This document shows, in pieces, positions 38,200 to 48,249 of a stretch of 64,000 nt of DNA. The stretch lies in the NCBI RefSeq assembly GCF_000760215.1, contig NZ_JNAW01000001.1:186001-250000 (forward strand). Reading direction: 5' to 3'. Numbering within the stretch: position 1 is the first letter of the stretch; the number at the start of each line of letters is the position of its first letter. Under the pieces are notes generated by a model. That model searched no databases, was not told the DNA's origin, and worked only from the letters and a program-made list of their open reading frames with translations. The translations under genes and the position numbers were made by a program. Source of the DNA: Prochlorococcus sp. MIT 0603 (GTDB lineage Bacteria > Cyanobacteriota > Cyanobacteriia > PCC-6307 > Cyanobiaceae).

Positions 38200-38877
38200 T
38201 TATTTAAACACTGCTTTTATGGATGAAGCGAAAGTAGGATCTATGTGATTATTTTCTATCAATGATTTACCTAGAACAATTGCATTATAACCTTCACTAA
38301 TCCATGGCTTAATATCCTTAATCTCCATTCCACCAGCTGCAATAATTAGTGGTAAAGGGGTTAAAGTATTTTTTAAATGTTTTAAATAGTCAATCCCTAA
38401 AATTGATGCGGGGAAGAGTTTAATCACTCTAAAACCCCATGTAAATGCATGTTGAATTTCTGTGGGGGAAAATAGACCAGGTATCACTAATTGCCCTAAT
38501 TCTCTAGACTTGTATTGAAGTTCTTCATTCCAACAGGGTGACATTGCAAAGCTAAATCCAAGATCTTTAATTACTTCTAACGCTTTAGTATTGTTAATGG
38601 ATGCTACTCCAAAAGATATTTCCCTAAATTGATTTCTAATTTCTTTGATAAAAAGAATCCAATTTGGATGCTCTGACCAGGCTATTTCTATGTTTCTAAT
38701 ACCAGAATAATTTAGAGTATTTATTAAATCGACTATTGAAGCTGTTGATAACCTCTCAAGATCTTCTTCAGAGATTCTTATCAATACAATTAAAGGTTGG
38801 GAAGTTATCGAAGCAATTAATGCATCTTGTTTGGCTTCCCATAATCTATAAGATTTTGTTTTAGATGTATTCAGCAA
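38200..38877 (-). CDS. KDPG/KHG aldolase-like protein
   Basis: A 225-residue TIM-barrel protein of the 2-keto-3-deoxy-6-phosphogluconate aldolase family (Entner-Doudoroff pathway). The Schiff-base lysine lies in IKLFPASILG, with the Glu in NIEIAWSE and the phosphate-binding IIAAGGM. The N-terminus is long and the family motifs are loose, so a related aldolase is possible. The start is a TTG that overlaps the end of ftsH by 17 bases; no better start is visible, so it seems coupled to ftsH. Confidence 0.8.
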   Translation of the reverse strand: MLNTSKTKSYRLWEAKQDALIASITSQPLIVLIRISEEDLERLSTASIVDLINTLNYSGIRNIEIAWSEHPNWILFIKEIRNQFREISFGVASINNTKALEVIKDLGFSFAMSPCWNEELQYKSRELGQLVIPGLFSPTEIQHAFTWGFRVIKLFPASILGIDYLKHLKNTLTPLPLIIAAGGMEIKDIKPWISEGYNAIVLGKSLIENNHIDPTFASSIKAVFK

Positions 38878-40711
38878 CTTTTACTTCACGTTTGATCAAT
38901 AATTGTTGAAGATCATCCGCATCTACTGTTTCTTTCTCAACGAGCATTTCAGCAAGTTCATCAAGAACAGATCTATTGTCTTCAAGTGCTTTAGTTGCCC
39001 TTTTATAAGCTATATCAACCAAAGACGACACTTCATCATCAATTGTTGCAGCAGTATCTTCTGAAAAGTCTCTTTCAGCCGCTATATCTCTTCCTAGAAA
39101 CATGCCACCTTGTGAACGGCCTAATGCAACTGGGCCTATTTTTTCACTCATCCCAAATCGAGTAACCATTTGCCTTGCAACTTGTGCAACTTGTTTTAGA
39201 TCATTAGATGCTCCAGTTGTGACTTCGTCTTCTCCATAGACTATTTCTTCTGCAACTCTTCCCCCTAATGCAACTGCCATCTGATTTTGTAAATAAGACC
39301 TTGAATAAAGACCAGATTCCATTCTTTCTTCGCTGGGTGTGAAAAATGTAAGACCTCCAGCTTGACCTCGAGGAATAATCGAGATTTTTTGAACAGGGTC
39401 ATAATCTGGCATTACTGCTCCAACTAGAGCATGACCAGCTTCGTGATAGGCAACTAATTCTTTACGTTTATTACTCATTACACGGTCTTTTTTCTCCGGT
39501 CCTGCCATTACTCTTTCAATAGCATCACCAATTTCTAAATTGCTTACTTCAGTATGCTCTCTTCTGGCAGCTAGAATTGCAGCTTCATTGAGCAAATTGG
39601 CCAGATCTGCTCCAGTAAAACCTGGAGTTCTCCTTGCAACTTGATCTAGATCAACATCTTTTGAAAGAGTCTTTTCTCTAGCATGGACTTTTAGGATTTG
39701 AAGACGCCCTACATAGTCAGGCCTGTCAACAACGACTTGCCTGTCAAAACGGCCAGGCCTTAATAGAGCAGAGTCCAGAACATCTGGTCTATTAGTTGCA
39801 GCAACAATGATAATTCCTGTATTGCCTTCAAACCCATCCATCTCAGTGAGTAACTGGTTGAGAGTCTGCTCTCTTTCGTCATTACCACCACCTAGACCAG
39901 CCCCTCTTTGACGTCCCACTGCGTCAATCTCATCAATAAAGACAATGCATGGAGCATTCTTTTTGGCTTGTTCAAAAAGATCTCTTACACGACTTGCTCC
40001 TACACCAACGAACATTTCTACAAATTCTGAACCTGATATTGAGAAGAATGGTACTGCAGCTTCTCCAGCAACAGCTTTAGCTAAAAGAGTTTTGCCTGTT
40101 CCAGGAGGACCAACAAGAAGAACCCCTTTGGGGATCTTTGCTCCAACGGCAGTAAATCGATCAGGATTCTTTAAGAAATCTACAACTTCTGAAAGTTCTA
40201 GTTTTGCACCTTCAATGCCAGCCACATCTCCAAATGTAACTTGAGTAGAAGGCTCCATTTGTAAGCGAGCTTTGCTTTTTCCAAAACTCATTGCTGGATT
40301 TCCGCCGCCCCCGCCGCCCTGAGAACGTCTGAATAGAAAAAATAATCCTCCTAAAAGAAGTACTGGAAAGATTAAACTGCTCGCTGCTTGCTGCCAGGGA
40401 TTTGCTTGTTGTGTTGGTTGAACTGCAATATCCACATCGTTTTCAGTAAGCAGTTGCAAGAGATCATTGTCAGGAGCAAGATTTACTTTTGCTCGAGTAC
40501 CATCATTTTCAATTATCTGTGCTGTCCCATTATCAGGAGAGATGAAGACCCTGCTAATTTGTTTCTCTTGAACAGCCTCAATGAAATCACTATATCTAAG
40601 TGTTCTCGATTCTTGAGGTTGATTGGGTCTGTCTAAAAAGGCAGTCCCAACAAATATTATTACTACAACCATAAGGAAGTAGATAGCTATGTTTCGCCAG
40701 CGTTTGTTCAA
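38861..40711 (-). CDS. ftsH: Membrane-bound AAA+ metalloprotease FtsH
   Basis: An ATP-dependent zinc protease of the thylakoid and plasma membranes; cyanobacterial homologues remove damaged D1. The 616 residues hold an N-terminal span (about 8-25), a lumenal loop, a second span (about 113-127) and the AAA domain with GPPGTGKT near 200. The second region of homology, VDRPDYVGR, follows, and the protease domain has zinc site HEAGH near 421. The start is TTG at 40711, giving the cyanobacterial [13 protein letters not shown] glycine-rich strip (about 131-140) follows the second span. Confidence 0.97.
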   Translation of the reverse strand: MNKRWRNIAIYFLMVVVIIFVGTAFLDRPNQPQESRTLRYSDFIEAVQEKQISRVFISPDNGTAQIIENDGTRAKVNLAPDNDLLQLLTENDVDIAVQPTQQANPWQQAASSLIFPVLLLGGLFFLFRRSQGGGGGGNPAMSFGKSKARLQMEPSTQVTFGDVAGIEGAKLELSEVVDFLKNPDRFTAVGAKIPKGVLLVGPPGTGKTLLAKAVAGEAAVPFFSISGSEFVEMFVGVGASRVRDLFEQAKKNAPCIVFIDEIDAVGRQRGAGLGGGNDEREQTLNQLLTEMDGFEGNTGIIIVAATNRPDVLDSALLRPGRFDRQVVVDRPDYVGRLQILKVHAREKTLSKDVDLDQVARRTPGFTGADLANLLNEAAILAARREHTEVSNLEIGDAIERVMAGPEKKDRVMSNKRKELVAYHEAGHALVGAVMPDYDPVQKISIIPRGQAGGLTFFTPSEERMESGLYSRSYLQNQMAVALGGRVAEEIVYGEDEVTTGASNDLKQVAQVARQMVTRFGMSEKIGPVALGRSQGGMFLGRDIAAERDFSEDTAATIDDEVSSLVDIAYKRATKALEDNRSVLDELAEMLVEKETVDADDLQQLLIKREVKVAEYI

Positions 40712-40759
40712 AGGTCTTAATCGTGATACAACAATTTTAATAGAATTATGCGTTATCTG

Positions 40760-41932
40760 TTAGCCACCACGTAGTACTTCCACCACACTACGAAATGCAA
40801 ACCATTCTGGGATCTCTTCTCCATTGCGAAGCATTTCTCTGAATTGAGTACCACTTAATTTTTTAATGCTTAAACCACAACTCTTAGCATGATCAGCAGT
40901 GACATAGCCTTCTTCTTTCGTATAAACAAGATTTAAAGAAGCCACAGTTTGCATTCCTAGCTCTGGAGCACATTCTTTTGCAAAGTTCTGAGCGTCATAA
41001 GGGCCATAAAAGTCTTCTCCTGTTAATTGAGATTTGCAACCTGCCATATCACGACCAATTATGAAGTGTGAACACCCATAGTTTTTGCGGATGATCATAT
41101 GCTGCAGCGCTTCTCTAGGACCAGCCATATGCATTGAGTAGGGTAGATATGCCCATCTGATATTTGGATTTTTCACTTCAGCAGCAAGACGCTCATAAGT
41201 TTTAAAACGAACTTCTCCAGGAATATCGTCTTGTTGGGTGGGTCCACATGTTGGATGAACTAAAACGACGGCACCCTTGCTTACATTTTTCGCATCGAGA
41301 GCTTTGGTGAATAGTTCGTAATGAGCACGATGTATAGGATTTCTGCATTGAAATGCAACCACATCTTGATTGATGGGGAGTTCCTCTCTAACTTCTAATG
41401 GTGTTTTGCAAGGGAAAACTCTATGGGGAAGTTTTAATCCTTCGAGTTTTCCACCTAGGTAGAATTGTTTCCGTTCCATTGCAATCATTCTGACAGCAGG
41501 GTGCTCTAACGATGTAGTTCCATAGCACTGCTTCGCTTCAAGAACCTTGTCTGGTATCCATTTATCTGAAATTGTTAATATCGCTAGATCTTGATTTTGA
41601 TAACGCAGAAGGACTCTGTCTCCAATGTTCAGATCATCACGGTCGGTATCCATAACAATTGGTAGACCAAATAAGTACCCCGATGTTGTTCTATTCGTAT
41701 TTACGACAGATTGATAATCTGCCTGATTCATAAATCCTTGCAGAGGAGAGAAGCCACCAATTAAAAGCAGCTCAATATCACAAGCATTACGATCTGAGCA
41801 ATCTAATGTTGTGAAAACAGCTGCTTTACTTTCTTCTCGAGATTCTTCTGGAAGCATTAAATTTTCTAGCTTCCCACCATATGGTTCTATAACTTCAGAT
41901 CTAGGATTAGATAATGATTGGTTGGATGTCAT
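40760..41932 (-). CDS. sat: Sulfate adenylyltransferase (ATP sulfurylase)
   Basis: Activates sulfate with ATP to adenosine phosphosulfate, the first step of assimilation. The 390-residue single-domain form has the nucleotide motif RNPIHRAHYELF, then GRDMAGCK and a late LSGTQFREMLRNGEEIP. No kinase (APS kinase) domain is fused. It lies 48 bases upstream of ftsH on the same strand. Confidence 0.97.
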   Translation of the reverse strand: MTSNQSLSNPRSEVIEPYGGKLENLMLPEESREESKAAVFTTLDCSDRNACDIELLLIGGFSPLQGFMNQADYQSVVNTNRTTSGYLFGLPIVMDTDRDDLNIGDRVLLRYQNQDLAILTISDKWIPDKVLEAKQCYGTTSLEHPAVRMIAMERKQFYLGGKLEGLKLPHRVFPCKTPLEVREELPINQDVVAFQCRNPIHRAHYELFTKALDAKNVSKGAVVLVHPTCGPTQQDDIPGEVRFKTYERLAAEVKNPNIRWAYLPYSMHMAGPREALQHMIIRKNYGCSHFIIGRDMAGCKSQLTGEDFYGPYDAQNFAKECAPELGMQTVASLNLVYTKEEGYVTADHAKSCGLSIKKLSGTQFREMLRNGEEIPEWFAFRSVVEVLRGG

Positions 41933-41996
41933 TACTGATTTATTGGCCCCCGGAGATTCTCCCAGATAGGGTGAAAAAAAACTAGTGTGATATCAC

Positions 41997-42020
41997 AAAA
42001 AAAAGGGAGTTGCCTCCCTT
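41997..42020 (-). terminator. psbO: Rho-independent terminator of psbO
   Basis: On the minus strand the stem AAGGGAG / CTCCCTT around GCAA leads into a run of eight T, 46 bases after the psbO stop and before sat. Confidence 0.93.
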
Positions 42021-42066
42021 CTTTTTGTTTGCCTTACGGTTTTGATTAAAACGAAGTGCTTAACTT

Positions 42067-42858
42067 TTAGGCTTTGCGACCATATAGTTCGCCAACGATT
42101 TTAACGTCAACGGGGTCTTTAGATCCAAGATCATTATCTGAAGGTTGGATGGCTACAAAAGATCCTGCAAATTCTTGAGTATCAGAATCAACACTATCAA
42201 TTGAAAGGGTGATTACCCCTTTGCCATCTAGGTCTCTTTTGATGTTTTCTTTTGCAAGATCCTCGTCATCACCACCTAAGGCAACTAGGCCTTGAGCGTA
42301 TTCAACACCTGTATCCTTAGCCCGGCTTTTTGGATCTAAGAAGTCACCTGTGCGATAGCTAGGTGTATAAGTGGTTCCTGATGCTTCAGCACCTGGCGAT
42401 ATTGATTTTCCTTTAAAATCAACTGCCATTGATTTAGCAGAGAAGACAAAGGGAAATTCCTCTCCAGTTGGAGAAAGAACAGTGATTAATTGGAAGTCAA
42501 TTCCACCTTGCTCTTTGAAGGTGCTTCCAGAAACATCACCATAGACTTGTTCAACGGTTGTGTTGTTTCTTGGGCTAATAATTTTTGCTGGTACAAACTC
42601 AGCTTTTGCTCTTTTTGATTTAGCAACCTTTACATACACCTCACTGGGGTGCATGCAGATGTCAGTAAGACCTCCATCAATACTGAGTGATCCCTGAGAT
42701 CCAGCAGATATTGTTGGGCAATCATTTGCTTTGCCGGTATTAACAACATCGGCAAATCTTGCATTACCTCTTTCTCCAGAGGCAGAGACACTAAGTGGGG
42801 CAGCTATAAAGGCGAGACAGAAAGCAAGCACCAGGGCTAGCAAAGGACGAAATCTCAT
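42067..42858 (-). CDS. psbO: Photosystem II manganese-stabilizing protein PsbO
   Basis: The 33-kDa extrinsic lumenal protein that stabilises the Mn4CaO5 cluster. The 263-residue precursor has a signal peptide ending AAPLSVSA near residue 27. The mature part has the conserved disulfide cysteines (C47 in NDCPTIS, C68 in DICMHPSEV) and FVPAKIISP, SGSTFKEQGGIDFQ and the closing VKIVGELYG. In its leader there is a short hairpin GCGGT / ACCGC (42887-42902), 29 bases before the ATG. Confidence 0.97.
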   Translation of the reverse strand: MRFRPLLALVLAFCLAFIAAPLSVSASGERGNARFADVVNTGKANDCPTISAGSQGSLSIDGGLTDICMHPSEVYVKVAKSKRAKAEFVPAKIISPRNNTTVEQVYGDVSGSTFKEQGGIDFQLITVLSPTGEEFPFVFSAKSMAVDFKGKSISPGAEASGTTYTPSYRTGDFLDPKSRAKDTGVEYAQGLVALGGDDEDLAKENIKRDLDGKGVITLSIDSVDSDTQEFAGSFVAIQPSDNDLGSKDPVDVKIVGELYGRKA

Positions 42859-43079
42859 GGATGTGAAGCCAAAAGGCCAAATGAACGCGGTATAAAAACC
42901 GCCCTATTACTCAGTTCGGAGCTTACAGGGGGAAATGCGCCTTATGTATAGCCTTTACCAGCTCTAAACAACTCGTAGCTTAATTATGGCGTTGAAAAAC
43001 GGCCAATTTCGCTAGGATTCATTCTGGCACAGCCATTTTCACTGTTTTAAGCGTTGTTAACGAAATCTTGGGTCTGTTG

Positions 43080-44363
43080 TTATTTTATTTTGATTTGGTC
43101 AATAAAATTAGTTTTTAGCACATCTAATAAATGATGAGCCAGCGATAATTTGCAATCGACCGGAATTTTTTCTACATGTTGTTCTGGCCCTATAAGCCAA
43201 CCTCCATTGAATTCGGATCCAAATCCTTGATTCAATCTGTCAATAGGGTTTGCCATTAAGAGATCACATCCTTTTTGGTCCTTTTTGGAAATACCCAGCC
43301 TTTTTATTTCTTCATCACTGCCAGTTAAGGCAGCAAAACCAAGGAAAATTTGATTCTCTTTTTTATTTGAAATTAAATTTTTTAATAAATCGGGAACGAT
43401 TTCAAATCTATCTTTCAGTGTTTCCAAAAGGTCACGCTTGGAGACTTTAATATTTGCATGTGTATTTGTTTTAATATCTGCCACTGCTGCTGTCATAGCA
43501 ATTACATCTGATTCTTTCTGAAGTTTTTCCATGGTTTTGTACATATCTTGAGCACTTCTAACTTGAAAACTATTCAAACCTTCTAATAGTGATGGTTTGA
43601 TTTGCAGCTCACCATGGACTAAATGCACAGTTGCACCTCTGAATCTTGCGGCTTGAGCAAGAAGAATTCCCATTTTTCCACTACTTCTATTAGTTATATA
43701 TCTTGCTGCATCAATGTCTTCAATTGTTTTCCCAGCAGATACCAGAAGGTTTATTCCTTCCCAGTCCTTCTCAAATTCCACTTTCTTTTCCATCTGAACC
43801 TTTGCACTCTCTATAGCTAATTGGATTATGTCTGGATTACTCATTCGACCTTCTCCGATTCGATCGCATGCCAAGAGACCTTCAGATGGAGACAATGCGG
43901 TTACATTTTTAAACTCTTTAAGGGCTATCCAGTTCTTTTTAACTGCTGGGTTGTCCCACATAGCAGTATTCATTGCTGCAACTGCAATTACTGGTTTCTC
44001 TGAAGCTAAAAGTACACTTGCTGCTAAACCTTCGCCAAGCCCATTTACCCATCTGGAAAGTGATGAAGCGCTTAATGGTGCTACAACAACTACATTTGCC
44101 CACTCTGATAGCTCTATATGCAGAGGCCTTATGGTTTTTGGGTCCCATTGATCTTGATCTTGATAGCAATAATTTCTACTAAGCGTTGACAAAGATAATG
44201 GACTCACTAATTCAGATGCGCTGCTAGTTATCACGCAGCGAACTTCAGCCCCAGCTTTTATTAATTGGCTAATTAAAAGGGGAGTCTTTACAGCAGCAAT
44301 GCTCCCTGAAGCAATAACAAGGATTCTATGGTTTTTTAATTTTTGTTGCCCTTCAATCTTCAT
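43080..44363 (-). CDS. coaBC: Phosphopantothenoylcysteine synthetase/decarboxylase
   Basis: A two-domain enzyme of coenzyme A synthesis: the N-terminal flavin decarboxylase (CoaC, with the active-site MNTAMWDNP) and the C-terminal CTP-dependent synthetase (CoaB, with TNRSSGKMG and the AAVAD segment). I use the ATG at 44363 (427 residues); the frame can also begin at a TTG at 44381. It overlaps the end of the DUF2555-like gene upstream by a few bases. Confidence 0.94.
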   Translation of the reverse strand: MKIEGQQKLKNHRILVIASGSIAAVKTPLLISQLIKAGAEVRCVITSSASELVSPLSLSTLSRNYCYQDQDQWDPKTIRPLHIELSEWANVVVVAPLSASSLSRWVNGLGEGLAASVLLASEKPVIAVAAMNTAMWDNPAVKKNWIALKEFKNVTALSPSEGLLACDRIGEGRMSNPDIIQLAIESAKVQMEKKVEFEKDWEGINLLVSAGKTIEDIDAARYITNRSSGKMGILLAQAARFRGATVHLVHGELQIKPSLLEGLNSFQVRSAQDMYKTMEKLQKESDVIAMTAAVADIKTNTHANIKVSKRDLLETLKDRFEIVPDLLKNLISNKKENQIFLGFAALTGSDEEIKRLGISKKDQKGCDLLMANPIDRLNQGFGSEFNGGWLIGPEQHVEKIPVDCKLSLAHHLLDVLKTNFIDQIKIK

Positions 44364-44598
44364 CAAATGGCTCCTGATCAATTAAATGGTGATAATCAAG
44401 AGTTAATTCTGGCCGATGTATAGCTAATGCTCGAAGAAGATGCCAGTCATTTAAGCTTTCAAATGGGCTGAGATAATCTTCTTCTTCGAGTCTTTCGGCA
44501 AGTTGAGCAGTTGATTTATCATCAAAAGTGAAGAGAAGTTCTTCTGTTATCTTTACATCTGAATCTGAACATCCATTTTCCTTGTTTTGATTGGTCAT
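44353..44598 (-). CDS. DUF2555-like cyanobacterial small protein
   Basis: An acidic 81-residue protein with TAQLAERLEEEDYLSPFESL, DWHLLRALAIHRPEL and a DYHHLIDQE tail, which I recall as the DUF2555 pattern found across cyanobacteria. The function is unknown. It starts with ATG at 44598, and its end overlaps the start of coaBC, so the two are coupled. Confidence 0.75.
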   Translation of the reverse strand: MTNQNKENGCSDSDVKITEELLFTFDDKSTAQLAERLEEEDYLSPFESLNDWHLLRALAIHRPELTLDYHHLIDQEPFDED

Positions 44599-44818
44599 GG
44601 TTTTTTATTGTATATAGAATCAATTCCTTTTCAGTTGCTTTATTGACTTGAGATATCTTTTAAAATTTTGAGTGCTCATTTTAAAAATTCCTTGTTGATT
44701 TATTCTCACATAGTTAAGCCTAAGCCTTAAATGATAACTTTATGTGCAATTCCTTGGTTCTGCCTGCCAGAAGGTAATTAATGATGTAAAAGGAGTTATT
44801 AAGAATTTAGAGGTTTTC

Positions 44819-45019
44819 ATGTCTCAGACTAAAAGAGAGCAGGTTGTTAGTCATCTTAGATACGTCAGACAAGAGCTTAGAGAGATGCATCAAGGAGTTT
44901 TGGATGATGGCTTATTGCCTGAACCAGGGGAAATTAGAGGTGTGATGGCACAAATGGAAGCTTTGTATGAATTGCTTGAGGGCAAATCAAAATCTAAAAC
45001 TAAGATAGAGAGCGCTTAG
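44819..45019 (+). CDS. Small helical protein of unknown function
   Basis: I chose the ATG at 44819, giving 66 residues starting MSQTKREQVVSHLRYVRQEL; the frame opens at 44744 with 25 further codons of little character. It appears helical and charged, with a PEPGEIRG turn in the middle and a basic tail. I do not recognise a family. It precedes the DUF565 gene on the same strand. Confidence 0.6.
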   Translation: MSQTKREQVVSHLRYVRQELREMHQGVLDDGLLPEPGEIRGVMAQMEALYELLEGKSKSKTKIESA

Positions 45020-45070
45020 ATTCATTTGGAATTAAATGCTCTAATCAGATAATTATTAAAGATCTTTAGA

Positions 45071-45400
45071 ATGAAGTATCACGAAACAGGGTTTAATCGT
45101 AATTTAATAAATATAATTCGACGCTTAGATTTATGGGCGGAGAATCCTTGGAGAAAGTATTCTTTTTTTATTATCATCTTTTTTTCGGCGTTCTTTCTAG
45201 GAAGCTCAATAGGAATGATTAATGGTGTACTTGCTCTAATGGATCCAATAGGAGCTTTTTTCACGGTTGTTATTATAGAAATATTAGTACGTTTTAGAAA
45301 TATTAATAAAGAGAAACAATCAATTTCAATACCAATGATTGATAGCTTCAGAATGGGCTTTGTATATGGCTTGTTTATGGAAGGTTTGAAATTATTCTAA
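45071..45400 (+). CDS. DUF565/Ycf20-like membrane protein
   Basis: A 109-residue protein with the N-terminal NPWRKYSFF motif followed by a hydrophobic span, then LMDPIGAFFTVVIIEILVRF and a second hydrophobic region, and a closing SFRMGFVYGLFMEGLKLF. This matches the DUF565/Ycf20 family of cyanobacteria and plastids, which has been linked to non-photochemical quenching in algae. The function here is unproven. Confidence 0.85.
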   Translation: MKYHETGFNRNLINIIRRLDLWAENPWRKYSFFIIIFFSAFFLGSSIGMINGVLALMDPIGAFFTVVIIEILVRFRNINKEKQSISIPMIDSFRMGFVYGLFMEGLKLF

Positions 45401-45419
45401 AAATCTGATTGATAGCTAT

Positions 45420-46436
45420 TTAATTATTTGTTGCTGCAAGAAGATAAAGAAGAGCCATCCTTACAGGTATACCATTTGCGACTTGATTATCAACTAAGCA
45501 TATCGAATTGTCATCAAGTAATTCACTGCTAATTTCAATACCTCTATTAACAGGTCCTGGATGTAAGACAGGGATATGTTTTTCGCTCCACTTAAGTTTC
45601 TCATGAGTAAGTCCATAGTCGATATGATATTGGTCTAAATTTGCAATTAAGTTCTCTGTCATTCTTTCTTTTTGTAGTCTTAGAGCAATAACAGCGTCTG
45701 TATTTTTTAAAGCGTCTTTTAGTGATCTAACTATTGATATTTTCCCACGACTTTTTATCGGATCTTTTTCTTGTCCTGATGGAGGCTCTTCTGCAAACTT
45801 TGCAAAGTCATCTGGAAGAAGAGTCGGTGGTCCGCAAAGAGCAATATTTGCACCACATCCTGTAAGACTCCAAAGATTTGATCTAGCCACCCTAGAATGC
45901 AGAATGTCTCCAACAATAGTAATTTTCTTTCCGAAAAGATTTTTTGGGGCTGGGTTGCTCTTGTCGAAAAATTCAGTCAATGTAAACAAATCAAGAAGAG
46001 CTTGACTTGGGTGGCTATGCAAACCATCTCCACCATTGAGGATTGCGACTTTTTTGTCTTTTTGATCTAAATACTTTGCTAATTGTTCAGGGACTCCAGT
46101 GCAGCTATGGCGAACAATAAGGACATCTGCCCCCATTGCGACATAAGTCATTGCGGTATCTAGAGGCGTTTCGCCCTTGGATATTGAACTGGTTGAAGGG
46201 GTAAAAGATTGAACATCTGCTGAAAGGCGCTTTGCAGCAAGCTCAAAACTGCTTCTAGTCCTTGTACTTGGCTCAAAAAATAAAGTTGTTATTAGACGTC
46301 CTTGAAGAGCAGGCAATTTTCTTGCTCCAGATTTGGGCAGTTTTTTGAAACGATTAGCAAGTTGTATGACATTTTGGTAGTCCTCAAAAGAAAAAGAGGA
46401 TAAGTCAATGATGTGCTTATGATTCCAATTGCTCAT
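45420..46436 (-). CDS. pyrB: Aspartate carbamoyltransferase catalytic subunit
   Basis: Makes carbamoyl aspartate in pyrimidine synthesis. The 338-residue chain has the carbamoyl-phosphate motif [11 protein letters not shown], then the [13 protein letters not shown] binding segment and the [11 protein letters not shown] segment. It starts with ATG at 46436, overlapping the stop of the upstream glycosylase gene by four bases (ATGA). No regulatory PyrI subunit is nearby, as usual for cyanobacteria. Confidence 0.97.
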   Translation of the reverse strand: MSNWNHKHIIDLSSFSFEDYQNVIQLANRFKKLPKSGARKLPALQGRLITTLFFEPSTRTRSSFELAAKRLSADVQSFTPSTSSISKGETPLDTAMTYVAMGADVLIVRHSCTGVPEQLAKYLDQKDKKVAILNGGDGLHSHPSQALLDLFTLTEFFDKSNPAPKNLFGKKITIVGDILHSRVARSNLWSLTGCGANIALCGPPTLLPDDFAKFAEEPPSGQEKDPIKSRGKISIVRSLKDALKNTDAVIALRLQKERMTENLIANLDQYHIDYGLTHEKLKWSEKHIPVLHPGPVNRGIEISSELLDDNSICLVDNQVANGIPVRMALLYLLAATNN

Positions 46437-47053
46437 GGAAGCTCGTCAAAACTTGGTTTCCATGATTGCAAAGATGAAGGAGACCTATCACCTTTTGCTC
46501 GTTTGCTAATGCTTCGACTGTTTTTTAAATACCAGCGCCATGGTAAATCTTTTGCTTTTGAAATACCTATTCTTGTTGTTTGAATAATTGAGTTCATATT
46601 TGTGGGAGCTGATCGACCTTTGCTAATCCATAAACCATTCTCTATTGAAATTTGTGAATTGTCATGACTTCTGTTTAATCCAAACTTATTTGCTAATAAT
46701 CCAGGGCCTGATGCAATACGTTCGTTTTCATTTGGCAAAGCTATTGCTCTAAGAAGAACGCCATTAGCATAATTGGCCTTATAAGTAACAATATTGACGC
46801 AATAATATGTTCCATAAGTTAGATAAACATATAAACGTCCGGGTTCTCCAAAAAGAGTTTTATTTTTAGTTGTTTTACTTTTGTAACCATGGCATCCAGG
46901 CTCAGATTCCGAATAAGCTTCTGTCTCAACAATTACTCCCCAAAGTAATTTTTTATTGGATTGACGTTTTATTAGTAAGCATCCAATTAAATCAGGTGCG
47001 ACCAGCTCAGCAGGGCGCGCAAAAAAGGCAACTGGTAGAGATGAATTAGTTAT
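46433..47053 (-). CDS. 3-methyladenine DNA glycosylase (AAG/MPG family) without a standard start codon
   Basis: Removes alkylated purines from DNA. The minus-strand frame from 47059 down to 46433 encodes an AAG/MPG protein of about 206 residues: [18 protein letters not shown], catalytic Glu in [16 protein letters not shown] and [13 protein letters not shown]. The frame is closed by a stop at 47060-47062 and has no ATG, GTG or TTG before the conserved core. The only in-frame TTG, at 46738, would remove the catalytic half. The family would need a start around 47053 (an ATA codon) or a CTG at 47005. I list the ATA position, but the start is uncertain. It ends by overlapping pyrB (ATGA). Confidence 0.75.
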   Translation of the reverse strand: MTNSSLPVAFFARPAELVAPDLIGCLLIKRQSNKKLLWGVIVETEAYSESEPGCHGYKSKTTKNKTLFGEPGRLYVYLTYGTYYCVNIVTYKANYANGVLLRAIALPNENERIASGPGLLANKFGLNRSHDNSQISIENGLWISKGRSAPTNMNSIIQTTRIGISKAKDLPWRWYLKNSRSISKRAKGDRSPSSLQSWKPSFDELP

Positions 47054-47156
47054 TTGATTTCAAAGATAATGAACAAAAAATAATATTTTTATAATATATT
47101 TGATACAATTATAAGCTGTTCCTAGCTCAAGTATCAATAAATATTTAATGTAAGAA

Positions 47157-47957
47157 ATGTCTGGAAAAAACGAAACAAGCCAACAATCTTCATCTGTTAA
47201 TAAGTCTTCTAAGCGGCTAGATCTTTGTACATGGACAGAGGTTGAAGAGTACCTTAAGCAATGCAAAGGAATCATTGTTCCCATTGGATCAACAGAACAG
47301 CATGGACCTACTGGAGCAATAGGTACTGATGCTCTAACAGCAAATGCTGTAGCCCTTCAGGTAGCAGATAGAACAGGGGTCTTAGTAACACCTACTCAAC
47401 CATATGGAATGGCAGAGCATCATTTAGGCTTCCCTGGAACCATGAGCCTAAGACCAGCAACTTTGCTTGCGGTAATTCATGATCTCGTGATATCTCTAGC
47501 TATCCATGGATTTGAAAGGATTTTCTTTGTTAATGGCCATGGAGGTAATATTGCCACTGCAAAATCTGCTTTTGCCCAGGCATATAGAAGTGCAAGAAGT
47601 ATGGATTTAGATGTCTCTCATTCCCTTCGATGTAAGTTGGCGAATTGGTTTATGTCTCCAGAAGTTTTCAGAAAGGCTAGAGATCTTTATGGAGATCAAG
47701 AAGGACAGCATGCAACACCTAGTGAAATTGCTGTAACTCTTCATTTGGAGCCAAGCTTATTAAATAAACAACGTTCATTACCTTCCCCCTCAGCAAGTGG
47801 CCCTATATATGATTATGAAGACTTTCGACAAAGATACCCAGATGGCAGAATGGGGTCAGATCCATTTTTGGCAAATGCTAGCCATGGTGAGATCTTCCTT
47901 GATATAGCTGCTACTTCCTTAAGTAAGGATTTAATTAATTTTCTTAATGAGTCATGA
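47157..47957 (+). CDS. Creatininase-family amidohydrolase
   Basis: A 266-residue member of the creatininase/creatinine amidohydrolase family, zinc hydrolases that open cyclic amides. The metal-site motifs are STEQHGPTGAIGTDA near residue 45, HHLGFPGT and NGHGGNIA, and QEGQHATPSE late. The substrate is not told by sequence; in other groups members act on creatinine, formamides or mycofactocin precursors. It overlaps gatC by four bases (ATGA), so the two are coupled. It is divergent from the glycosylase gene. Confidence 0.92.
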   Translation: MSGKNETSQQSSSVNKSSKRLDLCTWTEVEEYLKQCKGIIVPIGSTEQHGPTGAIGTDALTANAVALQVADRTGVLVTPTQPYGMAEHHLGFPGTMSLRPATLLAVIHDLVISLAIHGFERIFFVNGHGGNIATAKSAFAQAYRSARSMDLDVSHSLRCKLANWFMSPEVFRKARDLYGDQEGQHATPSEIAVTLHLEPSLLNKQRSLPSPSASGPIYDYEDFRQRYPDGRMGSDPFLANASHGEIFLDIAATSLSKDLINFLNES

Positions 47958-48247
47958 CTAGAATCACTTCAGATGATGTTCGCAAAGTTGCTAATCTTGC
48001 ACGATTAGCAATTTCTGAAGAAGATATTAGAACTTACTCAAAACAACTTGAGGAAATTTTAGAATATATTGCTCAACTTGAGAAGATTGATACTAAAGAA
48101 GTCCCTCCAACTACGCGAGCAGTTGAAGTGGTAAATGTAATGAGAGATGATATCGTGGACTCTTCAGATATTAGAGATAAACTTTTAAATCTTGCACCGA
48201 AAAGAGAAGGGGAATTTTATAGAGTCCCGAAAATACTTTCAGATTGA
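47954..48247 (+). CDS. gatC: Asp/Glu-tRNA(Gln) amidotransferase subunit C
   Basis: Small subunit of GatCAB, which converts Glu-tRNA(Gln) to Gln-tRNA(Gln). The 97 residues show DDVRKVANLARLAISEEDI, the QLEEILEYIAQLEKI helix and the DTKEVPPTTRAVEV strand. The ATG at 47954 overlaps the creatininase-family stop. GatA and GatB are not in the window. Confidence 0.95.
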   Translation: MTRITSDDVRKVANLARLAISEEDIRTYSKQLEEILEYIAQLEKIDTKEVPPTTRAVEVVNVMRDDIVDSSDIRDKLLNLAPKREGEFYRVPKILSD

Positions 48248-48249
48248 TT

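Noticed and set aside
47060-47284. A minus-strand frame opposite the creatininase-family gene
   Set aside because: It lies across the start of a conserved gene on the other strand and has no family character.
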